Shown here piece by piece: positions 6,607-12,390 of a stretch of DNA of 13,249 nt. The position numbers and the translations under genes are program-made. The notes under the pieces were generated by a model. It was not told the origin of the DNA. It made no database searches and saw nothing but the letters and a program-made list of their open reading frames with translations. Origin of the DNA: Baffinella frigidus (lineage: Eukaryota > Cryptophyceae > Cryptomonadales > Baffinellaceae); the NCBI GenBank assembly GCA_026770585.1, contig MU646451.1, positions 428,673 to 441,921 of the forward strand, in the 5' to 3' direction. Positions within the stretch are counted from its first letter, which is position 1. Each line of letters begins with the position of its first letter.

Positions 6607-9600
6607 CTGCGGCAGAGAGACCTTGGTTAATGCCTTGGGCAGAACCTGACACCCCCAGCCCACTGTCCCGATGGGAGCAAGCGGGAGAACCCGCGCGCGC
6701 ACTTGCGTGGTTCTCGGTCTGCTGAACTAGTCAAAATCCGGATTAGGGTGTACTGGTCAAGTCGAAATCCGCAGTAGGGCGGGGGTGTACTTGTCCAGTC
6801 AGAATCCGGAGTAGGGTGGGGGAGTACAGTTAGGTTCATCGATTGTACCGGGAATAGTCACGTGATCCTCGGATATCCGGGGAGTTGAGTTCATCGTAGC
6901 CTTCTGAGAGGTAGGGCGGGGGGGTACAGGTCGCCAGGGCGGGGGTCGGAGGAGAGGGCGTAGGGTTTAACCTTACGCGCCGAAAACAATGCACGACCCC
7001 CGGAAAAGTTGAACCCGTATCCGCGTTCAATCCGGATCAGGGAGGGCGGGGGGGTGTACTGGTTGCCATATTTTCCCATAAAAAATTAGGGAAAGTGTAA
7101 GAGCAGAATACGGCGGATTAAAACACTTACCCATTATTATTACGGGTCGGAAGAGACCGTACCATGACACAACCCCGCCTCGCACTTCAAGTCGAAACCC
7201 GGATTAGGGATCCGGATTAGGGATCCGGATCAGGGATCCGGATTAGGGATCCGGATTAGGGATCCGGATTAGGGATCCGGATTAGGGATCCGGATTAGGG
7301 ATCCGGATTAGGGATCCGGATTAGGGATCCGGATTAGGGATCCGGGGTAGGGTGGGGCGGTACTGGTCGCCAGGGCGGGGGTCGGCGGATTGCGCGTAGA
7401 GGAACAGGCGGTGGGTTGACGCCACGATTGCCGCCAGCGTCTTATACCTGAAACACCCTTTAATCTGTTAATTGTGTGGTAATTTTTTATTGAGCAGTAA
7501 ATTATGCAGTGAATTATGTAGTAATTTTCGTAAATTGTGTAGTAAATTATGTGGTAATCTTCGTTAATTATGTAGTAAATTATGTAGTAATCTTCGTTGG
7601 CAGAATGGAGGAGGGGAGGAGAAGGCGTAGAAGAAGAGGCGTTTTATCTCGGAGATTTAATTAATTAATGCCTTTCCTCCCTGCGAAATTTACTACACAG
7701 ATGCTTTATTACTACTAGTACAAATTGCGTGGTAATTTTCGTTGGCAGAAAGGCATCAATTAATACGTTCTCCCAGATAACATTAAATGTACAAGTAACA
7801 TTAAACGTAAAATGTAAATTGTGTGGTAATTTTCGTTGGTAGAAAGGCATGAATTAACACGTTCTCTTTGATACGACGGACATATGATAACGCACGTGCA
7901 TGATCAAACATTACGTGTACGGTATCAGATGCCAAACCGAACTCTCTCCTCCTGCTTCCTCCCACCTCAACTTTTAACCTCCAAGCGTGCTTTCCCATCG
8001 ATCAAGGATGTGACACGTTGGCGGCGGGGAGGGGGCTGTACATTTGGTTGTATAGTCTATGCAACTCCACACAGCGGGCTACGAAGGGATTGTTCGTGGC
8101 TGAGCCACCGCGAATCGGTTATGATATCCACAGGAACGCCCCTATGTCCCTACGGATTGCCTACCGTAGGGCCTTATGGGTTATCCACTTGAGGGTTATT
8201 CACGAAATCCCTTCGTAGTCCACTGTGCGGATTGTAAGTTGCTTTCCTGGTACTCAATCCCGCCAGCGTGCGGTACCTCTGCCCTCCGCACGAGGACACA
8301 TATCAGGAATATAAAAAAAATTGGACTAGGTATCAATTTCGGACTCCCCCGTGGTACAAATCCACCAAACCTAACCGGATTTAGGGTTTAGGGTTTAGGG
8401 TTTAGGGTTAAGGGTACAGGGTTTAGGGTTTAGGGTTTAGGGTTTGGATTCCAGGGTTCAAGGTTAAGGGTTCAAGGTTTAGGATTCCGGGTTCAACGTT
8501 CCGGATTCAAGGTTCAGGGTCCAGGGTCCAGGATTCAAGGTTCAAGGTTCAAGGTTCAAGGTTTCGGGTGCTCCGGACCGCGGCTCGAACAAGTTGAGCG
8601 ACACCGTCCCCCCCACCCGGCACCCCCCCCCCGCCATGCAAAACACGGGCAGCTCCACCTCCAGAGTATTTCTCACCCCCCTCCGGGACGCCCCTCGTCT
8701 CCGCCCCCCGCCTGGGGTTTTGGGTTTTGGGTTTTGGGTTTAGGGTTCATGGTTTCTGGTTTCTGGTTTCGGGATTTGGGATTCAGGGTTCAGGGTCCAG
8801 GGTCCAGGGTCCAGGGTCCAGGCAGGGTTCATGGTTCATGGTTTATGGTTTATGGTTTATGGTTTCGGGATTCGGGTTTCGGATTCAGGGTTCAGGGTTC
8901 AGGGCTCAGGGTTCAGAGTTTCGGGTTTCGGGTTTCGGGTGCACCATCATCCTCCGCCCCGCCCGCTAGCGCGTCTGCCTGCGGCGAGCGGCATTTCCCG
9001 TAGCGCAGCCCGTGCGTCCCGTCCTCCACCCATACCTGCTTCAATCCGGGGATATAATTAGATTTCATGAAAACGGGCGATGAAATTTCCTACACAGAAG
9101 GCTCACACCAGTAATAGCAAAGCATTTGTATAGCAAATTTCGTTGCCATCTGTGTAGCAAATTTCGTCGCCATTTGTGAAGCAAATTTCGTTGCCATTTG
9201 TGTAGCAAATTTCGAGGGGACTTCCCGTAGCGCAGCCCGTGCGTCCCGTCCTCCACCCATACCTGTTTCCACGCCAGAGTCCAGGAAGGGGCCCGCCAAA
9301 AGTCAGTTCCCCCCAGTGCAGCGGTTTTCAGCAGCCATCCCCATCAAATGGGATGGCATTTCCCGTTGCGCAGTCCCTGCGTCCCGTCCTCGACCCATAC
9401 CTGCTTCGGGGTGCGGGTTAGGGGTGAAGGGTGCCGTCCTTCAGTGCGGGGTGCGGTTTTGGGTTTGAGGGCCCCGTCCTCCACACCCAGACCTGCTTGT
9501 GTGTATCTAGGTAAGTGAATCTACTTTGTGGCGTCCTCATAACCTTGCATCCTTGAGTGCCGTTCCACGCCAGAGTCTTCGAAGGGGTTGCCAAAAGTCA

Positions 9601-12164
9601 ATTTTCCCACAGGGGCAATGGTTTTCAAAAGTCAAAGGCGCACAAAAAGGCGAGTTAAAATATTTTCCCCCTTCCTCCACTCTGGCGTGGTTAGAGCTAC
9701 CCTTAAAGCCTAGATACCCGTGCGTCCCATCCTCGACCCATGCCTGCTTCAATCCGGGGATATAATTTAATCTAATAAAAAGGTAACGAAATTTACTACA
9801 CATAAGGCGCATACTAGTAATAGTAAAGCAATTGTGTAGAAAATTTCATGTGTCATTTTTGTAGTTAATTTCGAGCGGCTGTCCTCCACCCATACCCGCT
9901 TTACTCCGGGAAACGTATTTTTCTTTCAGAATCTTGCAACGAAAATTACTACACAAATACTTGACTGTAACTAGTGTGACTCAATTGTGTAGTAATTTTC
10001 GCTGCCAGATTCTAAAAGAAACTTACGTTTCCCCGGATGAGCCCCGGGGTGCGGTTTTGTGAGAGGATCTTTACATCGGAGTTCCCCACCGAGTCATCGA
10101 CCCATACGTTTAGGGGATACGGGTGAGTATCAACTTGGCACCGATCCCCGAAGTCACCGGTGTCAGCTAAGTGGGTACTGGGGGGATTCAGGATTCGGGT
10201 CCGCGGTTTCGGCTTCAGCGTTTCAGGGTCTAGGGTTTCAGGGTTCAAGAGTGGAGGCAACCTGGTCGAGCTTAACGATCTCGAAGGTATTCCCTCGGAT
10301 GTCCACACCGTTCCCCGAGCGCGTCGCCCCATTGCAGAACACCCTCATTTAATTTAATTAGGCGACCTAACTAAAATTACTATGCCCTACCTAATTTCTC
10401 CTATTCAGCCCTATGAAACGTCAACATGGATCAAGCCACCACCTCACTAAATCCCGAGAACTCCAGGCGGAGGTATTGAACTAAGCAGGGTTGCAACCCT
10501 GCTTAGTTCAATACCTCCGCCTGGAATTCTCGTGATTTAGTAAATAAGCAGGGACGCAGCGTTTCAGGGTCTAGGGTTTCAGGGTTCAAGAGTGGAGGCG
10601 ACCTGGTCGAGCTTGACGATCTCGAGGGCCTTCCCTCGGATGTCCACCCCGTCCCCCGAGGGCGTTGCCCGCTGCAGCTGCACCTAATGGAGCATGTTTT
10701 CTGTTACTGGAGAGTAGAGCTGTGTTGGGGGGCATTTCATTTCATTAGGAGTCCTAATTAAAGTTACTATGCCCTAACTAATTTCTCCTATGCAACCCTA
10801 TGAAACGGTTGGTCGCATGTTCTCTCAACTAGAAGTATCGCACGAAGGAGGGGTGCGCAGTGTTCAGGCCTTGTCCGGGTCTGGGCTCTCGAATCAAAAT
10901 CCTGTTGGTAGGCGCATCTACCCTCAACGAACACAACATATCTCGCCACGCCAGACTGCTGCAGGGGGTAGATCGCTTTGGGACCGTCTTGAAAGACGGC
11001 GATGCCTTTTGACAACCACAGCGCTCAGGGATGAATCGACTTTTGGCGACCCCTTCCAGGACTCTGGCGTGGCGGGTGCGTGGTACCAGGTGGGCGTTCC
11101 CCTCCGGCCTCGGACAAGAAAGTCACGTAGAGGAATCTTTCATAGGGTTGGATAGGAGAAATTAGTTAGGGCATAGTAATTTTAGTTAAGACTGCTAATC
11201 AAATATCAGGTGGGCGTACCAGGTGGGCGTTGCCTCCGGCCTCGGGCGAAGAGGTCACGTAGAGGAACGTCTTGCTCGCCGACGCCATAACCTGTCTCGA
11301 TGGCCTCACGCGTGTCAAGGATTGAATTTCGGAAGAGTGCTGATTCAGCTGCGCTTTTTATGAAGCTACGCCAGGCTTTTGTTTGTGGCATGCTAGGATG
11401 ATCACCTGCCGCGTTTCCCCCACTCGTGTCAGGGGTTGTTAGGGATTGCTCCGAATGTCAGGGATTACTCCGGCCAGCCACCAGCCCTCACGGTTGGACC
11501 AAATCGTCGATTTTAGATTGTAGATTTACCCTTGATTTACCCTTGCAGAGACCCCGGATCTGGGGTCTCTGCAAGGGTAAATCTCAAGTCTGAAATCGAT
11601 GATTTGGTCCATCCGGGAGGGTTGGTGGAGGTGTCTCACCCGGCGACTCATGAGGGCGTAGCGCGGCTCGAACATGTGGAGGCTGATGATCTGCCCGGGG
11701 ACGACCGCGGCGTTCATCGCGAAGATGGGCAGCGAGTGCACGCGCGTGCTCAGCAGCGTCTTCATCACGATCTTGGCCGCCTTCTCCCGTTCCCGCAGCG
11801 CCTTTGGGCTCAGCACGGCCGCGACCTTGGCCGCGACCTCAGCGTCGGGCTCTGCCGTCTCAGGGTCGATGGTGATGGCGGCGCGGCAGATTCCGCAGCG
11901 TCCGCCGTCGGGAGCCGATCGGCGCGCCTGGATGAGGCACGCGCGGCAGAAGGCGTGGGAACACCCGAGGCGCAGCGGCTCAATCATCACCTCGAGGCAA
12001 ATCGAGCACGTCACGTCCTCCTCCGAGGTGTCGACGCCCCCCGCCACGCCCCCCCTCTCGCCGCGCATCGTCTCGACCGCCTCCGTCAGATCCTGTTTGT
12101 ACAACATCCCCGAGGTGTCGACGCCCCCCGCCTCGAGCTCCTGCTTCAGCTCGCGCACGCTCAT
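6528..12164 (-). CDS. RING finger protein with two LON substrate-binding domains, multi-exon, 3' end unresolved
   Basis: Seven minus-strand exons (12164-11640, 11291-11220, 10683-10603, 9035-8945, 8711-8579, 7447-7364, 6606-6528) are bounded by AG and GT and join without a stop or frame break, giving about 355 residues. Domain order is SAP-like helices (1-35), C3HC4 RING (53-93), first LON domain (from 145), a Gly/Arg linker, then a second LON domain. RING domains of this class usually recruit E2 ubiquitin enzymes, and LON N-terminal domains bind substrates, so an E3 ligase role in protein quality control is inferred, as for LONRF proteins. The two LON copies align along their length and share the last intron position (phase 0, after a Gln). 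The joint between exons 4 and 5 agrees in phase, which favours one gene, but two adjacent LON genes cannot be excluded. No 3' end or polyadenylation signal was identified. Confidence 0.6.
6928..6963 (-). pseudogene. Echo of exon 6
   Basis: The minus strand repeats the last 36 or so bases of exon 6, including CCGACCCCCGCCCTGGCGAC and a GTACC donor, with about five differences. Encodes ALSSDPRPGD. Shorter copies of only the donor junction (CCAGTACACC type) appear near 7050-7065, 6744-6756 and 6785-6800. Confidence 0.65.
7197..7352 (+). repeat. 13-bp tandem array at the 5' end of intron 6
   Basis: About twelve units of ATCCGGATTAGGG, with one TCAGGG variant and a GGGGTAGGG terminal unit. It begins 11 bp past the exon 6 donor. 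Units contain the palindromes GGATCC and TCCGGA and end in TTAGGG, so the array may have arisen from the telomere-like sequences. Confidence 0.95.
7364..7447 (-). CDS. Exon 6: second LON domain, middle segment
   Basis: An 84-bp exon (phase 2 in, phase 2 out) lies between GTTTCAG at 7448 and GACCA before GTACCG. Residues YKTLAAIVASTHRLFLYAQS then ADPRPGD continue exon 5 as FEPRYKTLAAIV, matching FEPRYALMSRRVM of the first LON domain; FLYAQSADPRPGD matches FLYVTSSPEAGGN. The split codon CA plus G of exon 7 gives Gln. The acceptor follows TTTAATCTGTTAATTG on the opposite strand, giving a reasonable intron 3' end. Confidence 0.82.
7460..7870. repeat. AT-rich block of ACTACACA-family repeats in intron 5
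   Basis: From 7460 to 7600 a unit of about 33 bp containing TGTAGTAAATTATGTAGTAA repeats. From about 7660 to 7766 a foldback has arms ATGCCTTTC with CGAAATTTACTACACA and the inverse GGTAATTTTCGTTGGCAGAA. Its right arm plus flank (7724-7778) is copied directly at 7815-7870. The rest of intron 5 (7871-8069, 8228-8340) shows nothing I can name. Confidence 0.75.
8070..8227. repeat. 158-bp terminal-inverted-repeat element in intron 5
   Basis: Ends CACAGCGGGCTACGAAGGGA and its near inverse AATCCCTTCGTAGTCCACTG pair over 22 bp with two or three mismatches. The interior has further weaker self-complementarity around CCTACGG and CCGTAGG. No target duplication is visible. Probably a non-autonomous DNA element. 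Confidence 0.7.
8379..8567 (+). repeat. Interstitial telomere-like tract at the start of intron 5
   Basis: It has two short near-perfect TTTAGGG arrays (8379-8410, 8419-8443) followed by GGTTCAA variants. It begins about 10 bp beyond the exon 5 donor. Same strand orientation as all other tracts here. Confidence 0.85.
8579..8711 (-). CDS. Exon 5: linker and start of second LON domain
   Basis: A 133-bp exon (phase 1 in, phase 2 out) starts after CCCCAG at 8712 and ends GAGCCGCG before GTCCGG. The peptide runs from a Gly/Arg-rich linker through RNTLEVELPVFCM, a glycine run, then VGGTVSLNLFEPR. This is the LON opening motif and parallels LPIFAM, PGQ and SLHMFEPR of exon 1. The codon split at the donor (CG) and the first base of exon 6 (G) rebuild Arg, so FEPR-YKTL is restored. 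A nine-G run within the exon is a possible sequencing-error site. A shorter 5' end is possible at a later AG. Confidence 0.72.
8715..8940 (+). repeat. Telomere-like degenerate tract in intron 4
   Basis: Runs of GGGTTT, GGTTCAGGGTCC, TTCATGG and TTTATGG variants of the TTTAGGG unit fill intron 4 (8944-8712) almost completely. The G-rich strand is the plus strand, so the transcript is C-rich. Confidence 0.8.
8945..9035 (-). CDS. Exon 4: end of first LON domain and linker
   Basis: This 91-bp exon (phase 0 in, phase 1 out) follows AAGCAG at 9036 and ends GATGATG before GTGCAC. The peptide VWVEDGTHGLRYGK then CRSPQADALAGGAEDD continues exon 3 as KLDQ-VWVEDGTHG, the W-V-E-x-G-T-x-G-L strand typical of LON domains. 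I chose this copy over six echoes between 9222 and 10107 because it has a good AG, the longest open frame, and an exit phase that matches exon 5. The copies at 9262 and 9400 also have an AG and an open start, so alternative use of those cannot be ruled out. Confidence 0.65.
9051..9214. repeat. ACTACACA-family element with a 24-bp tandem array
   Basis: The element begins CAATCCGGGGATATAATT just upstream (in transcript) of the exon 4 acceptor and has GAAATTTCCTACACAG at 9081. From 9124 a 24-bp unit, ATTTGTGTAGCAAATTTCG plus TTGCC, repeats about 3.8 times. Because 24 is a multiple of three, all frames stay open, which makes spurious repeat ORFs. Confidence 0.8.
9222..9262 (-). pseudogene. Exon 4 echo, copy 1
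   Basis: Identical to the first 41 bases of exon 4, including the CAG acceptor, then diverges into the ACTACACA tandem array. Encodes VWVEDGTHGLRYGK in frame. It could be an alternative exon, but no downstream donor or continuation is convincing. Confidence 0.65.
9358..9400 (-). pseudogene. Exon 4 echo, copy 2
   Basis: After AAGCAG it reads VWVEDGTQGLRNGK and then meets a TGA within about six codons. Two of its four differences from exon 4 over this stretch are synonymous. Confidence 0.6.
9468..9492 (-). pseudogene. Exon 4 echo, copy 3 (frameshifted)
   Basis: AAGCAG is followed by GTCTGGGTGTGGAGGACGGG. Two extra bases break the VWVEDG frame. Confidence 0.5.
9504..9562 (+). repeat. Dispersed repeat, inverted relative to 1626-1690
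   Basis: ATCTAGG, then GTGAATCTA, then GGCGTCCTCATAACCTTGC and GAGTGCC match the minus strand of 1626-1690. The two copies are about 7.9 kb apart in opposite orientation. Confidence 0.7.
9702..9743 (-). pseudogene. Exon 4 echo, copy 4
   Basis: AAGCAG is followed by codons for AWVEDGTHG and then YLGFKG, where it passes into a different repeat shared with 1626-1690 and 9504-9562. Confidence 0.6.
9747..9872. repeat. AT-rich relative of the ACTACACA foldback family
   Basis: It starts CAATCCGGGGATATAATT as does the stretch from 9051, holds AACGAAATTTACTACACA and an inverted, decayed partner AATTGTGTAGAAAATTTC, with ACTAGTAATAG between. It ends beside an exon 4 echo on each side. It is degraded compared with 9904-10041. 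Confidence 0.6.
9876..9895 (-). pseudogene. Exon 4 echo, copy 5
   Basis: Encodes VWVEDS, but the preceding bases are AGCGG instead of CAG. Foldback sequence continues on both sides. Confidence 0.5.
9904..10041. repeat. 138-bp foldback element with CGAAAATTACTACACAA core
   Basis: Outer arms CTCCGGGAAACGT and ACGTTTCCCCGGATGAG pair, as do inner arms CGAAAATTACTACACAA and TTGTGTAGTAATTTTCG. The loop contains ACTAGTG. It sits beside one of the exon 4 echoes. The same core recurs around 7676-7740, 9085-9214 and 9785-9870. Confidence 0.8.
10081..10107 (-). pseudogene. Exon 4 echo, copy 6 (most diverged)
   Basis: Encodes VWVDDSVGN with no AG before it. It is recognisable only by position in the series and by GTATGGGTCGA. 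Confidence 0.4.
10262..10342 (-). pseudogene. Full-length duplicate of exon 3 with lost acceptor
   Basis: This aligns to exon 3 without gaps over 81 bp and keeps VDIRG, EIVKLDQ and the CAG-GT end, but differs at about 17 positions. The AG upstream is one base out of register, and the roughly 60 bp that carry the acceptor region of exon 3 are absent, so the inverted-repeat arm at 10357-10419 nearly abuts it. It is part of a larger direct duplication (about 10215-10419 and 10558-10806) that includes 43 identical bases of intron. An alternative exon using a cryptic acceptor is possible but less likely. Confidence 0.65.
10357..10419 (+). repeat. Solo copy of the 63-bp terminal repeat
   Basis: It matches the left arm at 10744-10806 in direct orientation through TACTATGCCCTA and CCTATGAAAC. 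It belongs to the segmental duplication that also copied exon 3. Confidence 0.75.
10446..10541. repeat. 96-bp near-perfect palindrome
   Basis: Two 48-bp arms meet at 10493/10494 (centre TTGCAA) with only two mismatches. The arms begin ACTAAATC and include CCAGGCGGAGGTATTGAACT. It lies in intron 3 between the two copies of the exon 3 segment. Such low divergence suggests a recent foldback insertion or palindrome formation. No target duplication is visible. Confidence 0.9.
10603..10683 (-). CDS. Exon 3: first LON domain, third segment
   Basis: An 81-bp exon of 27 codons, phase 0 on both sides, follows CATTAG at 10684 and ends at GACCAG before GTCGCC. The peptide starts VQLQRATPSGDGVDIRGKAL and ends EIVKLDQ. 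In LON domains this is the strand pair around a P-D-G turn; the second LON copy has NCAFSPDGSARLQGIGIEQ at the same place with the same intron after Gln. The donor GTCGCC is weak, so use of this exact site is inferred from phase and from the following VWVEDGTHG segment. Confidence 0.72.
10744..11199. mobile_element. 456-bp element with 63-bp terminal inverted repeats filling intron 2
   Basis: The left arm 10744-10806 and right arm 11137-11199 are inverted repeats that share TACTATGCCCTAACTAATTT and CCTATGAAA. A third, solo copy of the same arm lies at 10357-10419 in the left-arm orientation. The interior has no transposase-like frame and carries an echo of exon 2 ending beside the right arm. 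No clear target-site duplication was found. It occupies most of the 536-bp intron 2. It could be a non-autonomous DNA transposon, or a duplication that came to be flanked by inverted arms. Confidence 0.65.
11087..11133 (-). pseudogene. Echo of exon 2 (truncated, frameshifted)
   Basis: The minus strand repeats the last two thirds of exon 2, including FLYV and GAGGCCGGAGG, up to CACCTG before GTACC. An extra base after the GGAGG run shifts the frame, and the 5' part is replaced by the end of the inverted-repeat element at 11137. It cannot act as a normal exon. It lies about 134 bp downstream of real exon 2 in transcript order. Confidence 0.7.
11220..11291 (-). CDS. Exon 2: first LON domain, second segment
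   Basis: A 72-bp exon of 24 codons, phase 0 on both sides, starts after ACAG at 11292 and ends at CACCTG before GTACGC. The peptide VMASASKTFLYVTSSPEAGG followed by NAHL continues exon 1 as FEPRYALMSRR-VMAS, the expected LON order of FEPRY, a helix, then an FLYV strand. Its counterpart in the second LON domain is the FLYAQSADPRPGDQ stretch of exon 6. Intron 1 is 348 bp. A frame reading AIETGYGVGEQ through the same bases is also open but does not continue into LON-like sequence. Confidence 0.75.
11478..11628. repeat. 151-bp palindrome inside intron 1, next to the splice donor
   Basis: The two arms pair from about 11478 and 11628 inwards to a centre near 11560, with CAGAGACCCC facing GGGGTCTCTG around the middle. 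The left arm carries an 11-bp internal duplication of TTGATTTACCC. The outer edge is 10 bp from the exon 1 donor. No target-site duplication is visible. It is probably a foldback mobile-element copy. Confidence 0.8.
11640..12164 (-). CDS. Exon 1: SAP-like region, RING finger, start of first LON domain
   Basis: The exon encodes 175 residues from ATG at 12164. The open frame extends upstream to 12203, but only a GTG lies there, which is not a usual eukaryotic start. Residues 1-35 have a SAP-like helix pattern (VRELKQEL, then GVDTSG, then YKQDLTEAV). The RING is C53-x2-C56-x11-C68-x-H70-x2-C73-x2-C76-x13-C90-x2-C93, complete C3HC4. Residues 145-175 open a LON domain: LPIFAM, then PGQ, then SLHMFEPRY. 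The exon ends at a GTGAGA donor (11639) directly after Arg-Arg, phase 0; translation beyond it loses all LON similarity. A 23-bp direct repeat (12023-12045 and 12110-12132) makes AGGVDTS occur twice. An upstream non-coding or short coding exon is possible because AG dinucleotides lie just before the ATG. Confidence 0.9.
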
Positions 12165-12263
12165 CCCGTCTGCTCCTCCGACAGCAGCCCGAACCTGCGT
12201 CACTCGCTATCTCGACACGACGATAACCCGCTCTCCCGGAGCGATGACACCCTCGCAGTCTGC

Positions 12264-12390
12264 GAGCTCGCTCGTGCAGCTGTTGCACCCCTAGAACCCT
12301 TTTGTTTCCTTGGCTGAACCACGCCCTCCACACTCTCTGAGCTCGCTCGTGCAGCTGTTGCACCCCTGAGAACCCTCTCGTTTCCTTGGG
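12264..12390 (+). repeat. 50-bp direct repeat upstream of the RING-LON gene
   Basis: GAGCTCGCTCGTGCAGCTGT, TGCACCCCT and GTTTCCTTGG occur at 12264-12313 and 12339-12389, period 75. The repeat lies between the two divergent reading frames, where a shared promoter would be expected. No TATA box is obvious. Confidence 0.85.

Noticed and set aside
8727-9061. Plus-strand Gly/Phe/Ser repeat proteins
   Set aside because: Translation of telomere-like degenerate repeats in every frame.
9065-9299. Minus-strand proteins with an 8-residue repeat
   Set aside because: A 24-bp tandem repeat keeps all frames open. There is no other coding sign.
11206-11391. Alternative exon 2 frame reading AIETGYGVGEQ
   Set aside because: It fits a phase-0 join at first, but the frame starting VMASASKTFLYV continues the LON pattern far better and leads in phase to exon 3.
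11532-12317. Long plus-strand open frames of 206 and 261 codons
   Set aside because: They are antisense to the RING-LON exon, whose zinc ligands and splice donor are clear.
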